Positions 32,769-42,187 are shown, counted from the stretch's first letter. The stretch: DNA of 64,000 nucleotides from Streptomyces agglomeratus (GCF_001746415.1 NZ_MEHJ01000001.1:1365001-1429000); one strand, 5' to 3'. Numbers and translations: made by a program. Notes: a model not told the origin generated them from the letters alone.

Positions 32769-34865
32769 TCAAATCCGCCGCAGCCGGAACACCGCCGCGT
32801 CGAGGTCCCCGCGCAGCGCGGTGCGCAGCCCCCGGTGGAGCAGGACCGAACCCCGGTGCACGGCGGACGTGTCGGGACAGGCGTACGCCGCACCCGGGTC
32901 CAGCCCGCGCAGGCGCAGCGGCGGCTGCTGTTCCCCGTAGTGCTGGGCCTGGAGCCAGGCGAGGACCACGACGTCGTCACCGCGCACGTACTGGACCGCG
33001 CTGAGTCCTCCGTCGGGTGCGCGCAGCCGGTACAGCTCGCCGTGCTGCACGACCGGCCTGATCTCCTTGTAGAGGTCCACCCACTCGCGCGCCTCGGCGA
33101 TCTCGTCCTCCCCCCACCCGGTCAGATCGCCGCCGATGCCGAGCACGCCCGCCATCGCACTCACGAACCGGAAGCGCAGCGAGCTGACGCGTCCGTTGAG
33201 CTGCGAGTTGGGGCTGTCGGTGACCCACGCGGCCATCGCCCTGGCCGGGTGCAGCTGGCTGAATCCGTGCTGGATGGCCAGCCGGTCCAGCGGATCGGTG
33301 TTGTCCGAGGTCCACACCTGGTCGGTACGGGAGAGAATCCCGAGGTCGATCCTGCCTCCGCCGCCCGAGCAGGACTCGAAGGCCACGCCGGGATGCGCGG
33401 CCCGCAGCCGGTCGAGGAGCGCGTACAGAGCGTGCACGTGTTCGGTCCACAGCCGTTGCGGGTACGGTTCACCGGGCCAGCCCGCGTCGGTGAAGCAGCG
33501 GTTGAAGTCCCACTTCACGTAGTCGACCGGGGCGCTCGACAGCAGCCCGTCGAGCTGCTCCCAGAGGTATGCCTGGACGTCGTCCCGCGCGAGGTTGAGG
33601 ACGAGCTGGTTGCGGAACTCCGTGCGGGTACGACCGGGATGGTGCTGCACCCAGTCGGGACGGGCTCGGTACAGATCGCTGTCGGCGTTGACCATCTCCG
33701 GTTCGACCCAGATCCCGAACCGCATGCCCAGCCCGTGCACTTCGTCCGCGAGCGGCTTCAGCCCTCCGGGGAAGCGGTCGGGATTCGGTGTCCAGTCGCC
33801 GAGCCCGGCGCGGTCGCTGACCCGCGCGCCGAACCACGCGTCGTCCACCACGAACAGCTCGACGCCGATGTCCGCGGCCCGTCGCGCCAGGGCGCGCTGC
33901 TGCTCCTCGGAGATGTCGAAGCCGGTCGCCTCCCAGGAGTTGTAGAGGACGGGCCGCGAGCGCCCGGCGTCGGGGATCACGTGGGCGAGCTGCCAGGCGT
34001 GCCAGGCGCGGCTCGCCCCGCCGAACCCGCCGTCGCTCCACAGCCCGGCGAAGACGGGCGTGGTGTACGTCCCGCCGGGAGCGAGCCGCAGCAGGCCCGA
34101 GTCGTCGTGTCCCGCCCCGCCGGTGATCTGCATCGTGCCGTCGGGCAGTTGCTGTACGGCGATGCGCCACGACCCGGACCAGCCGAGCGCGCAGCCGTAC
34201 ACCTCGCCGCTCTCCTCCGTGGCGCCCTCCGCGTCGAGGGCGACCCAGGGCAGGTGCTGGTGCCCGGTGTGGCCGCGCCGGCTGCCCAGGACCTTCTCGC
34301 CGGGAGCGAGGTCCGAGCGTACGAGCCGGGATTCGGCCGCCCACCGGCCGTGCAGCTGGCTCAGCCGCCACCGCTCGCGCCGGGGCAGCGTCCAGGCGGC
34401 CGCGTCGGCCCGCAGCAGCTCCAGGCCGAGAGCGCCGGCCGGCCCGTCGTGCGCGACGGTGGCCCACCGCTCGACGACGTCGGAGTCCGCGCGCATCCGG
34501 TAGTGCAGGGTGAGGCCGAGGTGGTGCACGGGGTCGGCGAAGCGCAGCCGCAGCTCGTCGCCGTCCGTGGCCGACCCGGTGTGCCGCCACTCGGTGCCGC
34601 GCACGGCGGGCGTACGGACGGACAGGGCGGGCCGTACGAAGCGGGGGCCACCCTCGACGGGGTACTCCTCGCGTCCGTCGAGCTGCGACTCGAAGGGCCA
34701 GTACGGCGGTGGGGGTTCGGCGGCGAGCGACTCGGCGTCGGCCAGGGAGATCCGTGGCCCCCAGTGCAGATGGACCAGCTCGTCGCGGTCGGTGAGGTGC
34801 AGCGCGTAGCTTCCGGCCGCCCCGGTGAGCAGCCACGTACGGCCGTTGCCGCCGGTCTCGATCAT
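32769..34865 (-). CDS. Alpha-galactosidase, glycoside hydrolase family 36
   Basis: A 698-residue GH36 enzyme. The N-terminal beta-supersandwich is followed by a TIM barrel with nucleophile region YVKWDFNRCF (Asp about 440) and acid/base region WTSDNTDPLDR (about 520), plus SWEATGFDISEEQQ and FGIWVEPEMV. It releases alpha-galactose from raffinose-type sugars. There is no signal peptide, so it is intracellular and depends on sugar uptake by another system. ATG 34865 is chosen with a G-rich ribosome site; a frame 33 codons longer lacks homology. Confidence 0.93.
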   Translation of the reverse strand: MIETGGNGRTWLLTGAAGSYALHLTDRDELVHLHWGPRISLADAESLAAEPPPPYWPFESQLDGREEYPVEGGPRFVRPALSVRTPAVRGTEWRHTGSATDGDELRLRFADPVHHLGLTLHYRMRADSDVVERWATVAHDGPAGALGLELLRADAAAWTLPRRERWRLSQLHGRWAAESRLVRSDLAPGEKVLGSRRGHTGHQHLPWVALDAEGATEESGEVYGCALGWSGSWRIAVQQLPDGTMQITGGAGHDDSGLLRLAPGGTYTTPVFAGLWSDGGFGGASRAWHAWQLAHVIPDAGRSRPVLYNSWEATGFDISEEQQRALARRAADIGVELFVVDDAWFGARVSDRAGLGDWTPNPDRFPGGLKPLADEVHGLGMRFGIWVEPEMVNADSDLYRARPDWVQHHPGRTRTEFRNQLVLNLARDDVQAYLWEQLDGLLSSAPVDYVKWDFNRCFTDAGWPGEPYPQRLWTEHVHALYALLDRLRAAHPGVAFESCSGGGGRIDLGILSRTDQVWTSDNTDPLDRLAIQHGFSQLHPARAMAAWVTDSPNSQLNGRVSSLRFRFVSAMAGVLGIGGDLTGWGEDEIAEAREWVDLYKEIRPVVQHGELYRLRAPDGGLSAVQYVRGDDVVVLAWLQAQHYGEQQPPLRLRGLDPGAAYACPDTSAVHRGSVLLHRGLRTALRGDLDAAVFRLRRI

Positions 34866-35027
34866 CAGGTCCCCCAGATCAGCACAGGTGCGATCATCTT
34901 GGTTCGTCCGGCTTCCCCGGTGCAATGACCGGCGTCGGCCGAGATGATTGCCCCGGGAACCCATGTCGTATCGTCGAATCGCGCCGAAGTCGGCGAGCAG
35001 CGCCGACGGCAGACTTCAGGAGCCCAC

Positions 35028-35852
35028 GTGACACAGCAGCTGCCGCAGGTCCCGCCGACAGAGCCCGAGCCCGAGCCGGAGCTTGCCGCGGTGCGCAACT
35101 TCCGTGACGTGGGCGGCCTGCCGACGGTGGACGGGCGGCGGGTCCGGCACGGAGTGCTTTTCCGCAGCGGCCACCTGGCGCACGCCACGGCCGCCGACGC
35201 GGCGTTCCTCGGTTCGCTCGGCCTCCACACGATCTTCGACTTCCGCAATGAGGCGGACCAGAAGCTGGAGGGCCCGGACGTCGAACTGCCGGGGGTGCGC
35301 AACGTCAACCTGCCATTGACGGACCCGGCCGACGGCGCGGTGTTCTGGAAGATGGTCCGCGACGGGAACCTCGACGAGCTGCGCGAGATCCTCGCGGACG
35401 GCAAGGCCGCGGGCCGGATGTCGGCGACGTACCGGATGATCATCAAGGAGCGTACGGCCGAGCAGAGCCAGGTGCTGCACGCGCTCGCCGGCGAAGCCGT
35501 TCCCGCGCTGATGCACTGCGCGGCGGGCAAGGACCGCGCGGGCCTGTCCATAGCGGTGACCCTGCTGGCGGTCGGTGTCGAGCGCGAGGCCATCGAGGCC
35601 GACTACCTGAAGTCGAACGACCCGCACCGCCGCTACAAGGTGCACCGCAGCGACAGCTCGTCGACCGGGATGTCACCCGAGGTCATGGAGCTGCTCAGCC
35701 CGCTCTTCGAGGCGCGCGCGGAGTACCTGGCGGCCGCCTTCGAGACGATCGAGAAGACCTGGGGCACCACCGACCGCTACCTGACGGAAGGGCTGAACAT
35801 CACTCCGGAGACCCGCGAGCGGCTGCGGACGCGCCTGCTCGACGAAGGCTGA
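35028..35852 (+). CDS. Tyrosine-protein phosphatase, PtpB/Tyr_phosphatase_3 family
   Basis: A 274-residue phosphatase. The P-loop is HCAAGKDRAG (CX5R, about 162-171), with FRDVGGLP near the N-terminus (about 24) and FRSGHLAHAT; these are the family's signatures. Mycobacterial PtpB relatives can also act on phosphoinositides, since the K in the P-loop is shared. Intracellular. The GTG at 35028 has AGGAG 7 nt upstream. It is divergent from the alpha-galactosidase. Confidence 0.9.
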   Translation: MTQQLPQVPPTEPEPEPELAAVRNFRDVGGLPTVDGRRVRHGVLFRSGHLAHATAADAAFLGSLGLHTIFDFRNEADQKLEGPDVELPGVRNVNLPLTDPADGAVFWKMVRDGNLDELREILADGKAAGRMSATYRMIIKERTAEQSQVLHALAGEAVPALMHCAAGKDRAGLSIAVTLLAVGVEREAIEADYLKSNDPHRRYKVHRSDSSSTGMSPEVMELLSPLFEARAEYLAAAFETIEKTWGTTDRYLTEGLNITPETRERLRTRLLDEG

Positions 35853-35865
35853 GAGCAGCCCCCCG

Positions 35866-36018
35866 TCAGCGTTGGCCGCCGAGGGTGAAGAGCAGGTAGA
35901 CGAAGGCCGCGAAGAGGTGGCCCGCGACGACGTAGACGAAGACGCGGACTGCAAGCCCCCGGGGGATCCTGTCCTCCACGAAGCGGCGGGCGGCGGCCTT
36001 CTCTTCCGGCTGCGGCAT
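35866..36018 (-). CDS. DUF6126 small membrane protein
   Basis: A 50-residue protein starting MPQPEEKAAARRFVEDRIPR and ending with a single membrane helix (VFVYVVAGHLFAAFVYLLFT, about 26-45). It is too short for many gene callers. It starts 1 bp after the stop of the XRE-cupin regulator, so the two are co-transcribed; this pairing is common in streptomycetes. Function unknown; possibly a membrane partner or output of the regulator. Confidence 0.8.
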   Translation of the reverse strand: MPQPEEKAAARRFVEDRIPRGLAVRVFVYVVAGHLFAAFVYLLFTLGGQR

Positions 36019-36019
36019 G

Positions 36020-36622
36020 TCAGGTCTCCTGGGGTAGGCACAGCCCGGCCGTGGCGCTCTGCATCAATGTGTGGACGAACAGCAGGTCGGCCCCGTCCGG
36101 GCCAGCGGCCGCGATGCGGTGCGGGGTCAGCGAGTCGTAATGCGCGCTGTCCCCGGCATCGAGCCGGTGGACGCTTTCGCCGAGTACGAGCCGCAGCCGT
36201 CCGGACAGGACGTACAGCCACTCCTCGCCGGGATGCACGCGCACCAGGTCGCCCTGCGCGCCGTACGGCACGTGCACCCGCAGCGCCTGCATGGCGCGTC
36301 CCGGCCCGCCGGCCCGGTGGTACGTCCAGCCGTCGGCCTCCCGTGCCTGCGCCTCGCCCGCGCGCAGTACGGCGTCCCGGTCCCCCGGGGTCTCGCCGAG
36401 GAGCGCGGAGACCGTCGTACCGTAGACCCGGGCCAGCGTGAGCAGCATCGGCAGCGACGGCTGGCGCTGTCCGGTCTCCAGACGCGACAGATGTGCGGGC
36501 GACAGCCCGGCGCGGCCAGCGGCCGCCTCCAGCGTCAGGCCGCTGTGCCGGCGCAGGTCGCGCAGGCGCGGGGCGACCGTGGGCAGTGCTCCCTCGGCCG
36601 GCTCTTCGAGGCGGGGTGTCAT
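36020..36622 (-). CDS. XRE-family regulator with C-terminal cupin
   Basis: A 200-residue regulator. The HTH (about 18-72) includes LRRHSGLTLEAAAGRAGLSP, HLSRLETGQRQPSLPMLLTLAR; the cupin (about 110-190) includes HPGEEWLYVLSGRLRLVLGE and DAGDSAHYDSLTPHR. It probably senses a small ligand. A 9-1-9 palindrome 29 bp upstream of the ATG suggests autoregulation. In S. coelicolor a similar pair sits next to the hopanoid cluster, matching its place here beside the hopanoid aminotransferase. Confidence 0.9.
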   Translation of the reverse strand: MTPRLEEPAEGALPTVAPRLRDLRRHSGLTLEAAAGRAGLSPAHLSRLETGQRQPSLPMLLTLARVYGTTVSALLGETPGDRDAVLRAGEAQAREADGWTYHRAGGPGRAMQALRVHVPYGAQGDLVRVHPGEEWLYVLSGRLRLVLGESVHRLDAGDSAHYDSLTPHRIAAAGPDGADLLFVHTLMQSATAGLCLPQET

Positions 36623-36650
36623 GCCTCCATTGGGCCAGAGGATTACCCGC

Positions 36651-36680
36651 GAGGCAAAAATTTTGCCTCAGAGGCAAAAG
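36651..36680. promoter_or_regulatory. Perfect operator palindrome plus third half-site
   Basis: GAGGCAAAA-A-TTTTGCCTC (36651-36669) is a perfect 9-1-9 palindrome. A third copy of the half-site, GAGGCAAAAG, follows at 36671-36680. It lies 29 bp before the XRE-cupin start and about 25 bp past the aminotransferase stop, and is probably bound by that regulator. Confidence 0.8.
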
Positions 36681-36704
36681 GCATCCTGGCCTCGGAGCCC
36701 GCCC

Positions 36705-38102
36705 CTAGCGGTTGCCGACCGCCTGCTTGATCAGGGCCTTGCCGAAGTCCCACATCAGACCGCCACCGCTGTGGGCGTCATCCATCACCTCGGTGAACGC
36801 CCCGACGAACCGGTCCACTTCCCGCTCCCCCACGGTCAGCGGCGGAATCAGTTTGATCACTTCCATGTGGTCGCCGGAGACCTGCGTGAGGATCCGGTGC
36901 TTCTGGAGCAGCGGTACGACGACCATCTGCGCGAAGAGTCCCTTGCGGGCGGCCTGGAGCACCGCCCAGCGGCTGCGCAGCTTCAGCGAGCCGGGCCGGC
37001 CGAACTCGATGCCGATCATGAGCCCTCGCCCGCGTACGTCGTGCAGCAGCTCGTAGCGGCCGATGAGGGCGGTCAGCCGCTCGCGCAGCAGGTCGCCCGA
37101 GCGCCGGGCGTTCGCGACGATCTCCTCGTCCTCCATCACGGCGAGGACCGCGAGTCCCGCCGCCATCGCCTGGGCATTTGAGCCGAAGCTGGCCGAGTGC
37201 ACGAGCACCCGGTCCATCGACGAGTAGACGCGCTTGAAGATCCAGTCCTTGCCGAGGGTCGCGCCGACCGGGACGTAGCCGCCCGAGAGCGCCTTCGCGA
37301 CGCACAGCAGGTCGGGCTCCACGCCCTCCTCGTGCTGGTAGGCGTAGAAGTCACCGGTCCTTCCCAGCCCCGTCTGCACCTCGTCGGCGATCAGCAGCGC
37401 CTTGTGGCGGCGCAGCAGTTCCTGGGCAGCGGGCAGGAACCCCGGCGGGGACGCGTGCACGCCCTTCCCCTGGATCGGCTCCACGACGAAGCCGGCCACG
37501 TCGCCCTTCTTGAGCTCCCGTTCCAGCGCGTCGAGGTCCCCGAGCGCGATGGCGGTGTCGGGCAGCAGCGGCGCGAACCCGTCACGGAAACCCGCCTCGC
37601 CGTTCACCGAGAGCGAACCCGTCGTCAGGCCGTGGAAGGCGTGAGCGCAGTACAGGATCCTCGGCCTGCCCGTCGCGCGGCGGGCGAACTTCAGCGCGGT
37701 CTCGACGGCCTCGGTGCCGCTGTTGCCGAAGAACACCCGGTCCAGGTGAGGGCTGTGCGTCAGCAGCTTCTCGGCGAGCAGCCCCGGGAGGGGCTGGCAG
37801 TCGAAGCGCGTCAGGTCGGCGAGCGAGGCGTCGAGTACGTCGTGGAGCGCCTTGCGTACGACGGGATGGTGCCGGCCGAGGCCCATCACGCCGAAGCCGG
37901 CGAGCATGTCGAGGTAGTCGTTGCCCTCCGCGTCGTAAAAATAGGCGCCCTCGGCCCGTTCGTAGACCTTGTCGAAGCCGATGGTGCGCAGCATCCGGGG
38001 CAACTGGTGGTTCAGGTGTCTGGCGTGCAGCTCGTAGCGCTCGGCCCCGCGTTCGGCGAGGAGCCGCGCCAGGTCGAACTCCTTCGGCACCACGTCCGTC
38101 AT
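36705..38102 (-). CDS. hpnO: Class-III aminotransferase of the hopanoid cluster (HpnO-like)
   Basis: A 465-residue PLP enzyme. Cofactor sites include GNSGTEAVETALKFAR (about 112), the ADEVQTGLGRTG segment (about 240) and the Schiff-base lysine in LCVAKALSGGYVPVGA. HpnO-type enzymes convert bacteriohopanetriol precursors to the 35-amino form. ATG 38102 has GAAGGAGA upstream; a longer frame (to 38357) is Arg/Pro-rich and spurious. Downstream of hpnH in the same direction, with a 319-bp gap. Confidence 0.85.
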   Translation of the reverse strand: MTDVVPKEFDLARLLAERGAERYELHARHLNHQLPRMLRTIGFDKVYERAEGAYFYDAEGNDYLDMLAGFGVMGLGRHHPVVRKALHDVLDASLADLTRFDCQPLPGLLAEKLLTHSPHLDRVFFGNSGTEAVETALKFARRATGRPRILYCAHAFHGLTTGSLSVNGEAGFRDGFAPLLPDTAIALGDLDALERELKKGDVAGFVVEPIQGKGVHASPPGFLPAAQELLRRHKALLIADEVQTGLGRTGDFYAYQHEEGVEPDLLCVAKALSGGYVPVGATLGKDWIFKRVYSSMDRVLVHSASFGSNAQAMAAGLAVLAVMEDEEIVANARRSGDLLRERLTALIGRYELLHDVRGRGLMIGIEFGRPGSLKLRSRWAVLQAARKGLFAQMVVVPLLQKHRILTQVSGDHMEVIKLIPPLTVGEREVDRFVGAFTEVMDDAHSGGGLMWDFGKALIKQAVGNR

Positions 38103-38421
38103 CGTGCGCTCTCCTTCGCGTGGTTCACCGGTCGGGCGGCCCGTTCTTCGCGGGCCGCGGGGCGAGGGCGGTCCGGGCCGCCGTCGACGCGGGCGTGGGC
38201 CCGGTGCCCGGCCGGCGCCTCGCCGGGCCTGCCGTGGGCGGGAATCTGCTCGCGGATTCCGCACCGTCCCGCGGCTCCGTACGGTCCGGGCGGAACGGGT
38301 GCGTCCGCGCCGGCCGCCGCCGGCCCCGGCCCGGACACGCCGTGCGCGGCCGCGCACCGCCGAGGCCCGGGCCGGCGGCCGGGGGAACCCTGTGCGACTG
38401 GCTCACCCACGCCGCATCAGG
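38103..38421. other. Intergenic region between hpnH and aminotransferase, no gene
   Basis: A 319-bp stretch of very GC-rich DNA. Its frames are Arg/Pro/Gly-rich low-complexity and match nothing. In the S. coelicolor cluster, as I remember it, ispG-like and dxs-like genes lie between the corresponding genes; no trace of either is visible here. Confidence 0.6.
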
Positions 38422-39444
38422 TCAGCCGTGGCTGCTCGACACCGTCTCGCGGACCGCGCGCAGGGACTCCTTGAGCGAGCCCATGGTCGCGAGGACGGCC
38501 GTCGGCTCGTAGCCGCAGTGCGCCATGCAGTTGGCGCACCTCGGGTCCTTGCCCCGCCCGTACTTGCTCCAGTCGGTCTCCTCGATGAGTTCCCGGTACG
38601 TCGGTACGTACCCGTCGCTCATCAGGTAGCAGGGCCGCTGCCACCCGAAGAGGGAGTAGTTCGGGATCGCCCACGCCGTGCACGGGAAGTCCGTCTTGCC
38701 CTCCAGGAAGTCCAGGAAGAGCGGCGAGTGGTTCAGCCGCCACCGCCGCCGGTTGCCGCCCGAGAACGCCTTCTTGAACAGCTCCCGCGTCTGCTCGACA
38801 CCCAGGAAGTGCTCCTGGTCGGGGGCCTTCTCGTACGCGTAGGCGGGCGAGATCATCATCTCGTCCACCTCCAGGTCGTCATTGAGGTAGTTGAGCACCT
38901 CGATGATCGTCTGAGGGGTGTCGGTGTTGAAGAAGGTGGAGTTGGTGGTGACCCGGAAGCCGCGCTTCTTGGCCTCCTTGATCGCCTCCACGGCTTCGTC
39001 GAACACCCCTTCCTTCGCCACCGATTCGTCGTGCCGCTCGCGCAGCCCGTCGATGTGCACGGCGAAGGCGAAGTACGGCGACGGGGTGAACTTCTCGATC
39101 TTCTTGCGCAGCAGCATGGCGTTGGTGCAGAGGAACACGTACTTCTTCTTCGCCACCAGCTGCCGCACGATCTCGTCGATCTGCGGATGCATCAGCGGCT
39201 CGCCGCCGGCGATGGAGACCATGGGAGCGCCGGATTCCATGACCGCGCCCACGGCCTGCGCCACGGGCATGCGCTGCTTCAGGACCCCGGCGGGGTGCTG
39301 GATCTTGCCGCAGCCCTCGCATGCGAGGTTGCAGGCGTAGAGAGGTTCAAGCTCGACGATGAGCGGGAACTTCTCACGCCTGCGGAGCTTTTGTTCAACG
39401 AGGTACGTCCCGACCCTGATGGTCTGACGGAGCGGCATGGCCAT
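38422..39444 (-). CDS. hpnH: Adenosyl-hopene transferase HpnH (radical SAM)
   Basis: A 340-residue radical SAM enzyme. The cluster site is LYACNLACEGCGK (CxxxCxxC, about 35-47), with SIAGGEPLMHP (about 77) and further cysteines near the C-terminus (CANCMAHCG). HpnH adds the 5'-deoxyadenosyl radical to diploptene, making adenosylhopane for extended hopanoids. Length and sequence are typical. It follows the hpnG gene by 5 bp. Confidence 0.95.
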   Translation of the reverse strand: MAMPLRQTIRVGTYLVEQKLRRREKFPLIVELEPLYACNLACEGCGKIQHPAGVLKQRMPVAQAVGAVMESGAPMVSIAGGEPLMHPQIDEIVRQLVAKKKYVFLCTNAMLLRKKIEKFTPSPYFAFAVHIDGLRERHDESVAKEGVFDEAVEAIKEAKKRGFRVTTNSTFFNTDTPQTIIEVLNYLNDDLEVDEMMISPAYAYEKAPDQEHFLGVEQTRELFKKAFSGGNRRRWRLNHSPLFLDFLEGKTDFPCTAWAIPNYSLFGWQRPCYLMSDGYVPTYRELIEETDWSKYGRGKDPRCANCMAHCGYEPTAVLATMGSLKESLRAVRETVSSSHG

Positions 39445-39449
39445 CTAGC

Positions 39450-40121
39450 TCACCTCCTGGGGAGCAGCAAAGAACGGTGCCATTCAAAAAAGGCAGGCAT
39501 CACTGCGCGGAGAACACGAAAAGCCGATATTCCACCGCGAAGCGTCCCAATGCGTACGAGCTCGTGCTCCGGGGCGTCCACGATCACCCGAACGGCCGCA
39601 ACCGGACACGATCCCGCGCGCCGCGCGCTCCACAGCGTCGCGGCGGATTCCATGTCCACCGCGATGGCACCCGTGGCCCGCAGGCCGGCTCGCTCGTGGC
39701 CGCGTACGACATGGTCGGAGCCGGTTAGCGGGCCCGTATGGACGGTGCGTCCGGGCACCGCCCTCGACAGCGCCTCGGCCAGCAGCTCCACGCCCGTGCA
39801 CACCGTGCTGCCGCCGGGGCCGCGCGTCTCATCGGCGACGACCAGGTCCCCGGGGTGCATCCCGGGTGCGAGCCCGGCGCAGAAACCGGACGCGATGACG
39901 GCGGCGCCCCCGGCCGGGCCGCCGGCCCGGAGCGCTCGGGTGACGGCGGCCTCGGCCGCCATGGGCCCCATGCCCGTACGCAGTACGGTCACGGGCCCCG
40001 GCGCCTCCTTACGGTGACCGCGGCGCAGGGCGAAGCGCTCGATGCCGAGCGCGCAGGCGATCAGCAGCGGCCCTGGCGGCGGAGGCTCCGGGGTCCGGCC
40101 CGTCGGGTCCGTCAGGCCCAT
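39450..40121 (-). CDS. hpnG: HpnG-type nucleosidase/phosphorylase
   Basis: A 223-residue purine-nucleoside-phosphorylase-fold protein: TGMGPMAAEAAV (about 49), ASGFCAGLAPGMHPGDLVV (about 77-95) and the conserved VDMESAATLW (about 155) with the sugar-binding Glu. HpnG removes adenine from adenosylhopane to give ribosylhopane. It overlaps the shc stop region by 1 bp and lies before hpnH, the expected order. Confidence 0.9.
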   Translation of the reverse strand: MGLTDPTGRTPEPPPPGPLLIACALGIERFALRRGHRKEAPGPVTVLRTGMGPMAAEAAVTRALRAGGPAGGAAVIASGFCAGLAPGMHPGDLVVADETRGPGGSTVCTGVELLAEALSRAVPGRTVHTGPLTGSDHVVRGHERAGLRATGAIAVDMESAATLWSARRAGSCPVAAVRVIVDAPEHELVRIGTLRGGISAFRVLRAVMPAFFEWHRSLLLPRR

Positions 40122-42187
40122 CAGGTCCCTTCCCGGACGTCCAGGCCGGGGTAGGTGGGCTCCCCGTGGACGTACCGCCCGAGAGCGGTGAGCGGGAAGA
40201 CCTGACGGTAGAGGTGGTAGTTGATGGAGAAGTCCCAGGGGAATCCGGTGCCCGTGAAGTACGGCTCGTCCCAGGAGCCGTCCTCCCGCTGGGTGGCGGC
40301 GAGCCAGGAGACGCCGCGCTCGACCGACCTGGCGTCCTGCTCCCCCGCCGCGAGCAGGGCGAGCAGGGCCCAGGCGGTCTGCGAGGCGGTCGAGGCACCG
40401 CGCCCCGCCCAGCCCCGCTCACGGTAGGAACGCAGGTCCTCGCCCCAGCCGCCGTCGTCGTTCTGGACCGTCTCCAGCCAGGTGACGGCGCGGCGGACGG
40501 CGGGATGGTCCGTGGGCAGCCCGGCGGCGGTCAGGGCCGGGACGACCGCTCCCGTGCCATAGACGTAGTTGACGCCCCATCGCCCGAACCAGGCACCGCT
40601 CGGTTCCTGTTCGGCCAGCAGCCACTCGACGCCACGCCGGGTGCGGGGGTCGTCGGCCATGCCCTCGACGGCCAGCATCTCCACCACATGCGCGGTGACG
40701 TCGGCGGACGGCGGGTCGATGACCTCCCCGAAGTCACAGAAGGGCAACCGGTTGGGGAAGGGGCTGGTGTTGTCGGCGTCGAACGCGGCCCACGCCCCGT
40801 TCCTGGACCGCATGCCGAGGCTCCAGCGGACGGCGCGGTCGACCGTGGCCCTTATACGCGCGCGGTCCGGGTGCGCGACACGCCGCAGCGCCAGGACGAC
40901 CTCGGCGGTGTCGTCGATGTCCGGATAGTTGTCGTTGTGGAATTCGAACGCCCAGCCGCCCGGCTCCAGACCGGGGCGGCGAACCGCCCAGTCCCCGGAC
41001 CGTACGATCTGCTCGCTCATCATCCAGTCGGCGGCCTTGACGAGGGCCGGGTCGTCGGGCCCGACCCCCGCGTCGGCGAGCGCGATGGTGGCGAGGCAGG
41101 TGTCCCAGACCGGTGACTGGCACGCCTCGATCATGCGGGCGCCGTCCTCGCGCCACACCGTGAACCGGTCGAGCGACTCCAGACCCGCGCGCATGACCGG
41201 GTGGTCCAGGTCGTACCCGAGCAGATGGAGCGCGATCAGGGAGTACACGGCGGGCGGCTGGATTCCGCCCCAGCAGCCGTCGTTCTCCTGCCGCTCGACG
41301 ATCCAGCGCGCCGCGCTCTTCATCGCCGCGCCGCGCAGCCTGGCGGGCGCGACCTTGCGGTACACGTGCAGGGCCTTGTCGAGCCGCTGGAAGACACCCT
41401 CCCAACTGGTGGGCGGGGCAAGCCGCTTCCGCGGGACGCGCAGCCGCGGATTGGTGTGCAGCTCGTCGAGGGCGAACGGCGCGGGACGCACCGGCCGCTT
41501 CGCCGAGACGATGCTCAGCGGCACGATGGTCTGGCGCGCCCAGCAGCCGAAGGCATAGATGTTGAGCGGCAGCCAGGAGGGAAGGAAGATCATCTCCGGC
41601 GGCATCTCGGGCAGATCGTCCCACTTCCACCAGCCGAACAGCGCCAGCCAGATCCGGGTGAAGACACGGCTCGCGCCGATGCCGCCGCGCGCCCTGATCC
41701 AGGCCGCGGCGCGCTCCATGTGCGGATCGTCCGGCAGGTCCCCCGCGAGCCGCAGGGCGACGTACGCCTCGATGGTGGTGGAGAGCTCGCCGGGACCGCC
41801 GTGGAAGGTGGCCCAGGTGCCGTCGTCCCGCTGCTCGCCGCGGATATGGAGCGCGGCGGCCAGGACGGTCTTCTCCTCCTGGATGCCGAGGAACTGGCGG
41901 AGCAGCAGGTCCTCGGCATCCATGGTCACATTGGTTTCGAGGTCGCCTTTCCACCAGCCCTGGTCGTCCTGCTGGGCGAGCAGGTGCTCGACCGCGCGGT
42001 CCGTGGCCCGCCGCGCGGCGGCCAGGACATCGGGGGCGTCGGTGACGCCGGGGGTGGCGGCGAGCCCGGGACTGTCGATGACGTCCGGGGCCCGGGTGTT
42101 GTCGGTGTGATGGTGGTCGGCGCATTCGCTGGCCGCGGCTGCGCGGGGCTTCATGGCCCCGGGGCTGCCGTCGGTCGTCGCTGTCAT
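40121..42187 (-). CDS. shc: Squalene-hopene cyclase
   Basis: A 688-residue cyclase. The catalytic acid motif is DIDD (DxDD; about 410, in NDNYPDIDDTAEV). Multiple QW repeats are visible, such as QDDQGWWKGD, QENDGCWGG and QNDDGGWGED. The enzyme cyclises squalene to hopene at the membrane. ATG 42187 has AAGGGGA upstream; an earlier ATG (42214) adds nine residues. A disordered N-terminal extension (residues 1-50) is longer than in Alicyclobacillus. Central enzyme of the hopanoid locus. Confidence 0.96.
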   Translation of the reverse strand: MTATTDGSPGAMKPRAAAASECADHHHTDNTRAPDVIDSPGLAATPGVTDAPDVLAAARRATDRAVEHLLAQQDDQGWWKGDLETNVTMDAEDLLLRQFLGIQEEKTVLAAALHIRGEQRDDGTWATFHGGPGELSTTIEAYVALRLAGDLPDDPHMERAAAWIRARGGIGASRVFTRIWLALFGWWKWDDLPEMPPEMIFLPSWLPLNIYAFGCWARQTIVPLSIVSAKRPVRPAPFALDELHTNPRLRVPRKRLAPPTSWEGVFQRLDKALHVYRKVAPARLRGAAMKSAARWIVERQENDGCWGGIQPPAVYSLIALHLLGYDLDHPVMRAGLESLDRFTVWREDGARMIEACQSPVWDTCLATIALADAGVGPDDPALVKAADWMMSEQIVRSGDWAVRRPGLEPGGWAFEFHNDNYPDIDDTAEVVLALRRVAHPDRARIRATVDRAVRWSLGMRSRNGAWAAFDADNTSPFPNRLPFCDFGEVIDPPSADVTAHVVEMLAVEGMADDPRTRRGVEWLLAEQEPSGAWFGRWGVNYVYGTGAVVPALTAAGLPTDHPAVRRAVTWLETVQNDDGGWGEDLRSYRERGWAGRGASTASQTAWALLALLAAGEQDARSVERGVSWLAATQREDGSWDEPYFTGTGFPWDFSINYHLYRQVFPLTALGRYVHGEPTYPGLDVREGT

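Noticed and set aside
37197..38474. Long plus-strand frame opposite the hopanoid aminotransferase
   Set aside because: High-GC third-position shadow of the real minus-strand gene; no recognisable domain.
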